From: Ornithinibacillus scapharcae TW25
GTDB lineage: Bacteria; Bacillota; Bacilli; Bacillales; Amphibacillaceae
DNA: 64,000 nt
Assembly (NCBI RefSeq): GCF_000190475.1
Contig: NZ_AEWH01000071.1
Coordinates: 1 to 64,000, forward strand
Direction of reading: 5' to 3'
Shown: positions 16,437-24,607 of the stretch, in pieces
Numbering within the stretch: the stretch's first letter is position 1
Layout of the letters: every line of letters begins with the position of its first letter
Position numbers and translations under genes: made by a program
The notes under the pieces: generated by a model
What the model saw: the letters and a program-made list of their open reading frames with translations, nothing else
The model's database searches: none
Told to the model about the DNA's origin: nothing

Positions 16437-16495
16437 ATTATACCTCCTCCCTCCATTATACTTTTGGCTTGAAGTTGAATCCTACATAACAAGGA

Positions 16496-17530
16496 TCACG
16501 ATTTTAACTCTTTTATTGCATTCATTGGTAATCTACTAAAGAAGTAATCACTTCTAGATACAAACATATTAAGTGATTCAGATAGTAAGTTCTTATCTCG
16601 TTTAGCAAGTCCCAAATAATACAATTCGAATGGGCTAGAAATATTATTTTTCTCTAGTAACTCAATTGCTCTTTCCGAATTTCCTCTAGCAATCTCAAGA
16701 TGTGCCGTTTCTATAATATCAGGTGTTTCAATACCCTCTGTTTTGCCAAATTGTGCAGCTAAGAATGGGATGGAATGATACCTAATCTTCTTCACATGCC
16801 CCTCTAATTTATATTGGTTTGCAATTTTCAGTGCTTCCTTTAGATGATACATACCTTGATAATATGTATCGAATGTATAAGTAAGGCCTAAGTTCATATG
16901 CATATTCACTTTTGTAGTTGGACTATTGGTTTGATTTAATGCTCGAAACGCATACTTACGGGCCATAATCAATTCATTTCGTTTCCAATAGTAGAAAAAT
17001 AATTTTTGATAAAGGCGTAAATTAAAACTAGAAAGCATAAAATTATCCTGTACCGGACTGAATAATTCTTGTTGTTTGTCTAGTAAATTCCCGATTTTCC
17101 CAAAATCTAATTGATTAAAATATGTATCCACGATGACAAGTTCAATTAAGCATTTTAATTCTGGATCAGTTGTATTCATCTCTCTTAAACGCAAGCGCAT
17201 TTGGCCAACAGGATATTTTTTAGCACGGCGGTCTAACATGATTTGATAAACCTCTGCCCATAGTCGATTGGATTCATTTGGAGAAATTTGGTTTTTAGCA
17301 ATTAGGATGTCTAAATCCTCGTAAAAACCGTTCATGTATAGAAATTCCATACCTTTTTTCTGAATTTCAGATGAAGATGATTGTAGACAGAATTTGCGTG
17401 TTAAATCTAATACATTTTGTTCGTTGTGCTCTTGGGAAAGTAATAATATAACTTGCCCGATCGTTAATTCAGCATTTTCCGTAATAGAAGTCATATGTTC
17501 TGGCAGTAGGTTAATATTTCCATAGTTCAT
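16496..17530 (-). CDS. AimR-like TPR peptide-receptor protein
   Basis: The 344-residue all-helical protein has TPR-like repeats. Its C-terminal half follows the AimR/Rap-type pattern: YQKLFFYYWKRNELIMARKYAFRAL, then LGLTYTFDTYYQGMYHLKEALKIA, ending in a repeat with ELYYLGLAKRDKNLLSESLNMFV and a terminal RLPMNAIKEL. From memory this matches phage phi3T AimR in layout, but that protein is near 380 residues. Here only about 20 residues precede the first shared helix, so most of the N-terminal helix-turn-helix seems absent; a TAG ten codons upstream blocks extension. The ATG follows AAAGGACGG. It may bind the peptide encoded downstream. No phage genes are seen nearby, so this is a chromosomal relative. 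Confidence 0.75.
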   Translation of the reverse strand: MNYGNINLLPEHMTSITENAELTIGQVILLLSQEHNEQNVLDLTRKFCLQSSSSEIQKKGMEFLYMNGFYEDLDILIAKNQISPNESNRLWAEVYQIMLDRRAKKYPVGQMRLRLREMNTTDPELKCLIELVIVDTYFNQLDFGKIGNLLDKQQELFSPVQDNFMLSSFNLRLYQKLFFYYWKRNELIMARKYAFRALNQTNSPTTKVNMHMNLGLTYTFDTYYQGMYHLKEALKIANQYKLEGHVKKIRYHSIPFLAAQFGKTEGIETPDIIETAHLEIARGNSERAIELLEKNNISSPFELYYLGLAKRDKNLLSESLNMFVSRSDYFFSRLPMNAIKELKS

Positions 17531-17607
17531 TTTTGAGGGTTCCGTCCTTTCAAACTCCTACAAAGTTAGCGTTTCATGCTAGAATTGTCATTTTATAAGT
17601 CAGTCTG

Positions 17608-17640
17608 GTTACTAAAAATAACACTAGTATCTCTAGTAAC
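17608..17640. promoter_or_regulatory. Inverted repeat upstream of the AimR-like gene
   Basis: GTTACT and AGTAAC arms are separated by 21 bases, with an inner ACTAG/CTAGT palindrome on one side. The element lies about 80-110 bases before the receptor start, where an operator could be. Arbitrium operators also consist of six-base arms with a spacer of more than 20 bases, but chance cannot be excluded in AT-rich DNA. Confidence 0.35.
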
Positions 17641-17775
17641 TATTTCAATATTTTAATAGTATCACATTACCTTCTTAAAACAAGGATAATCGTTCGACAT
17701 ATTTCGGCTAAACTCCTTGAAAAGACAGGATTTTTGACGTATTTTGGTGATTGGTAAATGATGGCAAGGTAAAAC

Positions 17776-17811
17776 AAAAAAAAAAAGAACCTAGCATTGA
17801 TTTGCTAGGAC
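17776..17811 (-). terminator. Terminator of spoIIQ
   Basis: On the minus strand CCTAGCA and TGCTAGG pair and are followed by a C/T run with ten consecutive T. Confidence 0.85.
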
Positions 17812-17822
17812 TTCTTTTTAGA

Positions 17823-18713
17823 TTATTCAGCTGAATCTTGATCGGTAGATGAATCGCCTGACGTGTCTTCTTTTGCTTCATCCCCAGATTCTTTTTCTTC
17901 TGTTTCCTTATCGGAATCAGTAGTTTTTTCCTCTTCCACATTCTCATTTTCAGCATTCTCAGAATCTACTTCTTCAGAATTAATACTGCTAGTATCTTGC
18001 TCTTCAGAAACATCTTCTGATTTACTATCTTCTAGCTTGCTTACAGGCTGATTAAAAAATTCTTCCGGGTTAAATACAGTGTCAGCTTTTCTGATTTCAA
18101 AGTGTAGATGTGTACCATGGTTTTGACCGAAGATGTTTTGTCCGGCAGTACCAATCACATCACCTTGTTTCACTTCGTCTCCAGCTTTAACACTTACTTC
18201 TCCAAGACTAGCATAATACGTTGTCACATCATTTTCATGTGATAGAATGACAACATTTCCTAGTAATGGGTCTTCCTTTACCTCCATAACAGAACCACTT
18301 AAAGATGCTAGAACATCGAATGCTTCACCGTTTGGGTAGACGATGTCAACGCCTGTGCTTTGGTAATAGCGGTTGTTATGAAGAATCAGTGCACTTTCTT
18401 GATCTTCCTGAGATGCTTCGTAATCATAAAATTTCGTTACGATTTCTGCTTGTTCCTGTTCCGCTACAGGCATTTTAATAACTTCCTGTGAGTCTATTAC
18501 AGGTGCAGCATCTTGATCATGTGGATTTGGTTTATAGTTTTCACCTAACTCCTGGTCATCCCCAGCCTCTGGTAATTGATTATCCAAATTTTGATACCAA
18601 ACCACTGCTGCCAATAATAAAGCTGCAATCGTTAAGTATACAGCAGGGAAAAACCACTTTTTACGGAAAATACCTTGCCAACCTTTTTTTGGCGCTTTGT
18701 TTTCCTCTTTCAT
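17823..18713 (-). CDS. spoIIQ: Forespore engulfment protein SpoIIQ (degenerate LytM/M23 fold)
   Basis: The 296-residue forespore protein binds mother-cell SpoIIIAH across the septum and helps form the feeding channel. One N-terminal membrane helix (residues 21-41), an acidic linker and an M23/LytM-type domain (about 110-225) are seen. The M23 end motif GTHLHFEIR is kept, but the first zinc-site His is missing: the segment reads YYQSTGVDI where active enzymes have HxGVD. This is the degenerate state known for B. subtilis SpoIIQ. The last 65 residues are an acidic Ser/Glu/Asp-rich tail, long for the family. The ATG has AGGTGAT upstream. Separated from spoIID by a terminator and a repeat array. 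Confidence 0.92.
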   Translation of the reverse strand: MKEENKAPKKGWQGIFRKKWFFPAVYLTIAALLLAAVVWYQNLDNQLPEAGDDQELGENYKPNPHDQDAAPVIDSQEVIKMPVAEQEQAEIVTKFYDYEASQEDQESALILHNNRYYQSTGVDIVYPNGEAFDVLASLSGSVMEVKEDPLLGNVVILSHENDVTTYYASLGEVSVKAGDEVKQGDVIGTAGQNIFGQNHGTHLHFEIRKADTVFNPEEFFNQPVSKLEDSKSEDVSEEQDTSSINSEEVDSENAENENVEEEKTTDSDKETEEKESGDEAKEDTSGDSSTDQDSAE

Positions 18714-18948
18714 TTATTCATCACCTCACCAACCATTCTGAACAGAAAACGAAAAAACTATACATTCATCCAATCTTTTTTTATATTTTTATGCATTTTT
18801 TATTTAGAATTGGGGATATTAAGTTTTTCGGACCTGTTGGTATGGGATGTTTAGTTGGTTTTGGTAGAATGATTGGTAGGTTTTTGTTGAGCGTGGGGCC
18901 GGGGGATTGGCTTGAGATGAGAAGCTGAGCTTGGGCTAAAGGCTAGGG
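18714..18948. other. Upstream region of spoIIQ
   Basis: About 235 bases contain the presumed spoIIQ promoter. A GTATA on the minus strand about 60-70 bases before the start could be a sigma-F -35, but the -10 is poor. The rest is G-rich and non-coding on the plus strand. Confidence 0.35.
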
Positions 18949-19226
18949 TCGCGCGACAAGCGATGTTTATCACGCGACCATGTCAATAACTGACGCGAGT
19001 ATGGCACTAAACCGCGAGAGCTAACTTGATTCTCGCGCGAACACATCATAGCTGCGCGACATTCTCTGTTATTGGCGCGAGTTTTCTCGGACTGGCGTGA
19101 CCTACAACTATTTCCGCGGTACTTTTCTACTTCTCGCGCGACTACGGACAACTCCCCTCGGCTCTTCCCACCTTCTCGCGCGACTACGGACAACTTCCCT
19201 CGGCTCTTCCAGCTCCTCGTGCGGCA
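18949..19226. repeat. Array of 14 CGCGA-type units, mean spacing 20.6 bp
   Basis: Units with consensus near TTCTCGCGCGACT recur with anchor bases at 18956, 18977, 18998, 19017, 19040, 19059, 19080, 19100, 19120, 19141, 19161, 19183, 19203 and 19224. The segment is far richer in CG than its surroundings. Two 41-43-base stretches (at about 19131 and 19172) are nearly identical; other units share only the core. The minus-strand open frame across it (85 codons) is Ser/Arg-rich nonsense produced by the repeat. Confidence 0.8.
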
Positions 19227-19245
19227 TTAACTCTCCCCTCCACAA

Positions 19246-19281
19246 CAAAAAATGTCCCCAGAACAATCTGGAGGCATTTTC
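19246..19281 (-). terminator. Terminator of spoIID
   Basis: On the minus strand AATGCCTCCAGA pairs with TCTGGGGACATT (mismatched pairs tolerated) and is followed by six T. Confidence 0.8.
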
Positions 19282-19287
19282 ATTAGT

Positions 19288-20427
19288 TTATTGCATGACT
19301 AGGGTTGGTGCAGCTTCATCAACGCTACTTATTTTCACATCTTTGTAATAATATTGGACAATTTCTTTGTAGGTTTTTCCTTCTTTAGCCATTCCGTTTG
19401 CTCCGTATTGACTCATTCCTACTCCGTGACCATTACCCTTTGTCGTGAAGATTAAGAAATTGTTCTTTTGCTCTATCGTGAAGTCATTGGATCGTAATTC
19501 TAGTTTTTCTCTTACCTTTCTACCTGAAAGGATGTTTCCTGCTAGGTCTAGTTCTTCTACCCGATTACTTTTTGTACGGGTTGCTTTAATACTTAATTGT
19601 TGATTACTAGGTAAGTCGATTCCGAGTGCTGCTTCAATTTGTTCGATGGAAAATGTCTCTTGATCTAAGTAGTATGGGGAAGCTTCGTCCCATGGACTAG
19701 GGACACTTCGTAGATAGGGTATCTCTGTTACATAGTAGTCTTCCGAGTTCTCCGTATACCCGTTACTTGTCGAGAAAAACTGTGGGTCAATTGGTTTGTC
19801 ATTGTATGTGATAATTTCTCCTTTAGTTGCCAAAACCGCTTCTGTTATTTTCTCCATATTTTTCGTGTAATCTTTACCCCATTTCGTACGGAGCTCTGCA
19901 TCGCTTTTATATACCTGATCTTGAATAGAGTCCGTAACATCCGAAGAAACTTCCTCTGTATTATAAATCATTTTATTTACGATATATGTTCTTGCTGCTA
20001 GTGCTTGTGCCTTTAATGCTTCAGGCTCAAATTCAATCGGCATTTCAGAGGCTACAACGCCAGATACATAGGTTTCAAGGGGAACATTTTCAATCTGTTC
20101 TGTCTGAGTACGCATTACAGCAACCTCGACTGCAGAATCCTCCTGTAAGACCTCCTCATGTTCAGGCTCCTGATTAAAGGACTGTGATTGCACTTCCGTT
20201 TTCGAAATAAACGGGATGACAACCAAAGTTGGAACAGCCAGAATGATAAATGCCAGACTAAACACAACAACTGCCGGCAACTTCCATTTAAAGCGCCCTT
20301 TATGATATGAAGGTTTTTTTGGTGTAGAAATTGCTGAAAGTTTTGCTTGTATCGATTGGGTCTTGGTTGCAGATTTCTTCTTTTTTAACTTATGGATTTG
20401 TTTACTGGTATATTTACGTTTTTTCAA
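19288..20427 (-). CDS. spoIID: Stage II sporulation protein D (glycan-strand lytic transglycosylase)
   Basis: The 379-residue membrane-anchored enzyme cleaves denuded glycan strands during engulfment with SpoIIM and SpoIIP. A basic N-terminus, one membrane helix (residues about 52-75) and the SpoIID domain are seen. Hallmarks are YVSGVVASEMPIEFEPEALK, QALAARTYIVN (the family's catalytic Glu lies in the first) and the C-terminal GNGHGVGMSQYGANGMAKEG. AAGGAGGGTG precedes the ATG. In B. subtilis spoIID follows ywmB and murAA; here those genes are not upstream, so synteny breaks at this point. Confidence 0.96.
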   Translation of the reverse strand: MKKRKYTSKQIHKLKKKKSATKTQSIQAKLSAISTPKKPSYHKGRFKWKLPAVVVFSLAFIILAVPTLVVIPFISKTEVQSQSFNQEPEHEEVLQEDSAVEVAVMRTQTEQIENVPLETYVSGVVASEMPIEFEPEALKAQALAARTYIVNKMIYNTEEVSSDVTDSIQDQVYKSDAELRTKWGKDYTKNMEKITEAVLATKGEIITYNDKPIDPQFFSTSNGYTENSEDYYVTEIPYLRSVPSPWDEASPYYLDQETFSIEQIEAALGIDLPSNQQLSIKATRTKSNRVEELDLAGNILSGRKVREKLELRSNDFTIEQKNNFLIFTTKGNGHGVGMSQYGANGMAKEGKTYKEIVQYYYKDVKISSVDEAAPTLVMQ

Positions 20428-20719
20428 AAGGCACCCTCCTTTACATATTTCGTCTCTAGCATTCCTACTATTAAACTTATACAGTTGGGGAAAATAATAG
20501 AACTAGAATTTGCAAAACTAGTGAGAGGTTTTTAGTAGGACAAGCCGCTTGATTAGTGAGCACTTTTTTATGAAAAGAGGTCGCCTAAGGATGACACCAT
20601 GAGGAGCGACAAGCTACATAACAATTGGAAAGTAAAAAAAACCACGCAAAAAATTATTCACAAGAAAAGGAGCTTGATTTAACAAGCTCCTTTATTTTTA
20701 GGCAACTATCCTTCCTTCA
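20428..20719. other. Intergenic region between spoIID and the DinB gene
   Basis: Apart from the hairpin at 20667-20695 and the expected spoIID promoter I see no gene or repeat in these 290 bases. Confidence 0.4.
20667..20695 (-). terminator. Terminator of the first DinB-family gene
   Basis: On the minus strand AAGGAGCTT and AAGCTCCTT pair, followed by TTCT. Confidence 0.75.
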
Positions 20720-21178
20720 CTAACCCTTTACACCGTTTTTCGGGTTCCATATTCCTTGTAACTTCCTAATATAAATAATCTGCCCAGTATGATATGTTGT
20801 ATGAATCGTAAGATGGGCAAGTTCATTAGCCATGTCATCCAGTTTATCGGTATCAGCTTTCTTAACGACATCCTTCCATTCAGACATAATCTCATTTATC
20901 CATTTCACTGTGGCATTCCAATTTAATTCTTCCCTGTTCTTAAACGTATTGTCATCCACTTTCTTGTCGTTTGGTATATCTTTAAAGCGATTTAAAGAAC
21001 GATGATTATAGAAGATTAAGTGGTTTACAATTTCAAAAATAGAGTTAGTTGTTTCATTCGGTTTCCAATTTGCTTGTTCTTCAGTAAGTCCATCAATTGA
21101 ATTTATTAACGATACAAACCAAGTATTTTCGAGGCAGGCATCTAACTGCGCTAATAAAAGTTCTTTAACATTCACCAT
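20720..21178 (-). CDS. DinB-family protein
   Basis: The 152-residue four-helix-bundle protein of the DinB/DfrB-like metal-binding superfamily shows HLIFYNHRSLNRF and a C-terminal HTTYHTGQIIYIRKLQG that supply the expected His ligands of this fold. Relatives include bacillithiol-dependent transferases, but no specific reaction can be named. The start is ATG 21178 with GAAGGAGG seven bases upstream; eight codons of open frame precede it. Confidence 0.82.
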   Translation of the reverse strand: MVNVKELLLAQLDACLENTWFVSLINSIDGLTEEQANWKPNETTNSIFEIVNHLIFYNHRSLNRFKDIPNDKKVDDNTFKNREELNWNATVKWINEIMSEWKDVVKKADTDKLDDMANELAHLTIHTTYHTGQIIYIRKLQGIWNPKNGVKG

Positions 21179-21284
21179 TTTTCCTCCTTCTAATTTGAAC
21201 AAGATCCTACTTTATTGACTATTTTCATGTACAGATATTATTTAATTTGCGTATTTATCATTTTTAAATAGATGATTAGGTTCT

Positions 21285-21848
21285 TTACTCGACCAACACT
21301 TTTTTCTCAAGCTGGTTTTCCATGATACGAAAATGATGTGCTTCATGAATAGCCAGTAGTTGAACCGCTTGAATAAGGTTGGGATGATGTGCTACCGGGT
21401 CGATGAAAACAATATGTCCAGCTATTTCTTCATCTATGTCTTTTACCATTTTTGATATTGTCCATGTTTCCTTATAAAGCAACTGATTTAATTCTTTAAA
21501 ATTCAACTTACAATAGACACTTTTCGGCGGGTCTAAAATGAACGGAGCCTTCATACCCTTCATTTTCTTCTCCTTATATTCCTTATAAATATCATGTATC
21601 TCCGTTTCAAATGGTTTATTTTTTCTCATTCGAGCGATTAGAATGGTAGAAGGAATCGTTATTTTTGCTGCTACACGCAACATTCTTGTTATCAAATATA
21701 AGTGATACATCGTTTCCCCAATAGACCATTTATTTTCCTGTGGTCTTTCCCATAGTTCATCGAGTGATAAAGACTCAAGAATCGGAAGGATCCTGCTGCG
21801 TTGCATTTCAAGTGTTTTAAAGTGTTTGTTCATACTACAAGATTTCAT
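21285..21848 (-). CDS. DinB-superfamily protein
   Basis: The 187-residue protein shows the DinB_2-type pattern WSIGETMYHLYLITRML near the N-terminus and LLAIHEAHHFRIMENQL at the C-terminus, which hold candidate metal-binding His residues. It stands upstream of a second DinB-like gene on the same strand, with about 105 bases between; the two share a fold but little sequence. GGAGG stands six bases before ATG 21848, which I prefer to the two upstream Met codons. Function unknown. Confidence 0.75.
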   Translation of the reverse strand: MKSCSMNKHFKTLEMQRSRILPILESLSLDELWERPQENKWSIGETMYHLYLITRMLRVAAKITIPSTILIARMRKNKPFETEIHDIYKEYKEKKMKGMKAPFILDPPKSVYCKLNFKELNQLLYKETWTISKMVKDIDEEIAGHIVFIDPVAHHPNLIQAVQLLAIHEAHHFRIMENQLEKKVLVE

Positions 21849-21899
21849 AAGGACCTCCATCAGCATTTTAGAGGGGAATATTGATAACTATTTGCGGCT

Positions 21900-22241
21900 T
21901 TAATTTACTATCTCCCAAAGCAACCCATCTTCCATTGGATAAACGTTACCGAAAATGCCTAAAATTTTAACTTCTATTTGTTCACCTTTTACAAACTCAA
22001 AATCCCCTTCAAAAGATGAAAATATGCCTATATTTCTAAGATGATAGGAACTATTCTTTATTACCATTTCCTGATCATTTCTCATACACTTTTCGTTCTG
22101 ACCCTCATCTTTACATACAATCCCATTCTCCCTTAATATCCATCTATTAAATTCAGCTTTACTAGGATTAGTAATTACCATGACTATTAGAAATATCACC
22201 ATAACAATTCCTGCTCTAAATAAACTCTTCTTTTTTATCAT
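21900..22241 (-). CDS. DUF4359-type small exported or membrane-anchored protein
   Basis: The 113-residue product has a basic MIKKK start, one hydrophobic helix (residues about 8-24) and, right after it, ITNPSKAEFNRWI, which resembles the family signature of DUF4359. Two Cys (near residues 42 and 51) flank a short charged loop. The frame is open upstream to 22289, but GAGGTGGG before ATG 22241 sets the start. No function known. Confidence 0.7.
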   Translation of the reverse strand: MIKKKSLFRAGIVMVIFLIVMVITNPSKAEFNRWILRENGIVCKDEGQNEKCMRNDQEMVIKNSSYHLRNIGIFSSFEGDFEFVKGEQIEVKILGIFGNVYPMEDGLLWEIVN

Positions 22242-22588
22242 TTCGAACCCACCTCTTCCATTGCACAATAACGACAATTTGAGGTTCAATTTCCATATTG
22301 AATTGCCCTGGTTAGACCACCATCAAAATATCCACTTAAATTCTATCATAATATTCTGATGTATTTAACTTTTTAATAGAATCTTTACTTAATCACAACT
22401 TCTTTAATTTAAAATTCATACGAACTACAACATTTATTTCCATATGATACCCGAAGTGTTATTTCTACCATAAAAGGTAATGAGGACTTCCATAATAAAA
22501 AATCCGCAATTCGGTTTTGAATTACTATGCGAAATGGTATGTGAATTATAGTGTACTCTTCTTCAAATGGAACCCGCCTCCTTCTTTA
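22242..22588. other. AT-rich intergenic region with a weak terminator
   Basis: No gene is seen. On the minus strand AAAACCG and CGGATTTTTT around AATTG (22518-22497) make a weak terminator-like hairpin 70 bases after the ykfD stop. Confidence 0.4.
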
Positions 22589-23599
22589 TTATCGTATTTT
22601 TACTACTGGTTCTGTATGTTGTTTCTGTTTCCGATCTTCCAGATATAAATGACATGCGACAAAATGATTGTCATCCACTTCCTGCCAAGCCGGCTTTTTC
22701 TGACTACAAATCTCCATTGCAAACGGACAACGAGTTCGGAAAACACAGCCACTTGGTGGATTGATTGGGCTTGGAAGTTCCCCTTGTAAAATAATACGTT
22801 CTCTAGCTTCCTCAATATCTGGGTCTGGAATAGGTATCGCAGAGAGTAGTGCCTGGGTGTATGGATGTAGTGGTTTCTCATATAAACTATCACTTTCTGT
22901 TAACTCTACCATGTTACCAAGATACATCACGCCGATGCGATCGGATATTTGCTTTACCATCGATAAGTCATGCGCGATAAACAAGAACGTGAGTCCCTTT
23001 TCTTCTTGGAGCTGTTTTAATAGATTCACAACCTGCGCTTGAACCGAAACATCTAATGCTGAGATTGGTTCATCCGCGATGATAAAATCTGGATTGAGTG
23101 CTAGAGCCCTTGCAATTCCTATCCGCTGACGCTGTCCCCCACTAAACTCATGTGGGTAACGATTAGCATGATCTCGATTTAAACCTACTTCTTCTAGCAA
23201 TTCAAATACTCGCTCATTTTGCTCTTTTTTATTTTTATAGAGTTTATGAACCTCCATCGGCTCTGATATCACCTCACGCACAGTGGAACGAGGATTGAGT
23301 GACGCGTATGGGTCTTGAAAAATCATTTGCATTCTTTGTCGGAGCATAAACATTTCTTTTTCATTCCGTTCGTGAACGTTTTGCCCATCAAAAATGACGT
23401 TTCCTTCTGTTCTATCATAAAGTCCCATAATGGTCCTTCCAATGGTTGATTTTCCGCACCCTGATTCACCTACTAGCCCAAACGTCTCCCCTCTTCGCAC
23501 CTGAAATGTGACGTTATTCACAGCCTGTAATATCCGGTTTTTCCCTAGATGAAAATGTTTCTTTAACTGTTGGACTTCTAAGATATTTTCATCTTTCAT
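22589..23599 (-). CDS. ykfD: Oligopeptide/dipeptide ABC transporter ATP-binding protein YkfD
   Basis: The 336-residue ATPase of the OppF/DppF group powers peptide uptake. Walker [13 protein letters not shown] signature FSGGQRQRIGIARAL, Walker B FIIADEPISALD and the H-loop AHDL are intact. The C-terminal oligo_HPY region has PINPPSGCVFRTRCPFA with the Cys residues typical of this group. It pairs with DppD, encoded in the same locus, to form the ATPase dimer with DppB and DppC. Five bases separate it from ykfC, so translation is probably coupled. Confidence 0.93.
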   Translation of the reverse strand: MKDENILEVQQLKKHFHLGKNRILQAVNNVTFQVRRGETFGLVGESGCGKSTIGRTIMGLYDRTEGNVIFDGQNVHERNEKEMFMLRQRMQMIFQDPYASLNPRSTVREVISEPMEVHKLYKNKKEQNERVFELLEEVGLNRDHANRYPHEFSGGQRQRIGIARALALNPDFIIADEPISALDVSVQAQVVNLLKQLQEEKGLTFLFIAHDLSMVKQISDRIGVMYLGNMVELTESDSLYEKPLHPYTQALLSAIPIPDPDIEEARERIILQGELPSPINPPSGCVFRTRCPFAMEICSQKKPAWQEVDDNHFVACHLYLEDRKQKQHTEPVVKIR

Positions 23600-23604
23600 G
23601 GATC

Positions 23605-24549
23605 TTAACTCCTTTCCCAGTATCGTCTAGCGATACAAAGCTCTCTCTCGTACTTTGTGCCTTTGATCACTGTTATTTCGATTCCTTTTCCGGTCTGTGG
23701 TGAATGAAGCATTTTTCCGTCCCCATAGTAAAGGCCAACATGATGAAGCTTTCCTTTGCCCTCTTGATAAGCAAAGAATAGCAAATCACCTGGCAGTAAC
23801 TGGTCTTCTGGTATCTCTACTCCATAATCCGCTTGATCTGTTGCATCTCTAGGAATCTGATAACCATTTGCCTTGTGCATGGCATACGCGAAACCAGAAC
23901 AATCATACCCGAATGAACTCATTCCTCCCCATATATAATCGAGATCAAGAAATTGTTTTCCTGCTTCTATTATTTGAGTACCATTCCCTTTTTCTGCCCC
24001 TAATTCTACCTGAAAAAGCTCTACCGCTTCTCGATGAAGATAACCAGATCCCTCGGGTGTTTTCACCAATACACGATCCCCCTCATGATTTAGGACGGGT
24101 AAACAAGTCATATAGCTTATCTCCACAAACTTTTCACCGGCTTCATTCTCTATCCATGCATGCTTCTCTTTCACAGCTGCAAATACAGCTTGAAACCACT
24201 CTTCCCGGCTGACTTTTTTCAGTTGCTTGAGCGGAATCCAGCCAGGGTAGCCTTCTTTATTTTTCTTAGAAGGTTGGCTTGGTATGAGAACCTTTGCCCA
24301 ACCTCCTTTAACTTCTGTTACCAATACCGATTCACCATATAAAAGTTGTGTTTGTATTCGATTTTCATCACAAAAGGCTAATTTTTCCTGATAACTTAAG
24401 GAAGATAGCCAACCATCGATATCGGTCGGATTGTTCGTACCAAGATTATCTATTTCTCTAGCAGACTCTGGATTAGTCCAAACTGTTGCTACTTGAACTG
24501 CTGCTACATGAAATTCCATTGGTAATGATGAAAAAGTATGTTGGAACAC
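23605..24549 (-). CDS. ykfC: NlpC/P60 gamma-D-glutamyl-L-diamino acid endopeptidase YkfC
   Basis: This 314-residue cytoplasmic cysteine peptidase cuts D-Glu from the diamino acid in imported muropeptides that have a free N-terminal L-Ala. SH3b-like domains occupy about 15-185 and the NlpC/P60 domain 190-310. The triad is Cys217 (YDCSGF), His270 (HHVGLYYG) and His282 (MLHSP); the spacings of 53 and 12 residues equal those I recall for B. cereus YkfC. No signal peptide, consistent with acting after uptake. The product L-Ala-D-Glu is the substrate of the neighbouring YkfB. Confidence 0.93.
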   Translation of the reverse strand: MFQHTFSSLPMEFHVAAVQVATVWTNPESAREIDNLGTNNPTDIDGWLSSLSYQEKLAFCDENRIQTQLLYGESVLVTEVKGGWAKVLIPSQPSKKNKEGYPGWIPLKQLKKVSREEWFQAVFAAVKEKHAWIENEAGEKFVEISYMTCLPVLNHEGDRVLVKTPEGSGYLHREAVELFQVELGAEKGNGTQIIEAGKQFLDLDYIWGGMSSFGYDCSGFAYAMHKANGYQIPRDATDQADYGVEIPEDQLLPGDLLFFAYQEGKGKLHHVGLYYGDGKMLHSPQTGKGIEITVIKGTKYERELCIARRYWERS

Positions 24550-24607
24550 AGCTTATCTCTCCTTTATCATTTCTGGTGGTGATATTTCTGCAAATCGATC
24601 AACAAAG

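Noticed and set aside
17708-17956. 82-codon minus-strand frame overlapping the end of spoIIQ
   Set aside because: It is an out-of-frame reading of the acidic spoIIQ tail and of the terminator.
18936-19193. 85-codon minus-strand open frame
   Set aside because: It runs across the CGCGA array; its Ser/Arg-rich product is a by-product of the repeat, with no ribosome site and no family.
18949-19226. CRISPR array
   Set aside because: The unit of about 20.6 bp has a short degenerate core with no constant repeat and no unique spacers of regular length, and no cas genes are present.
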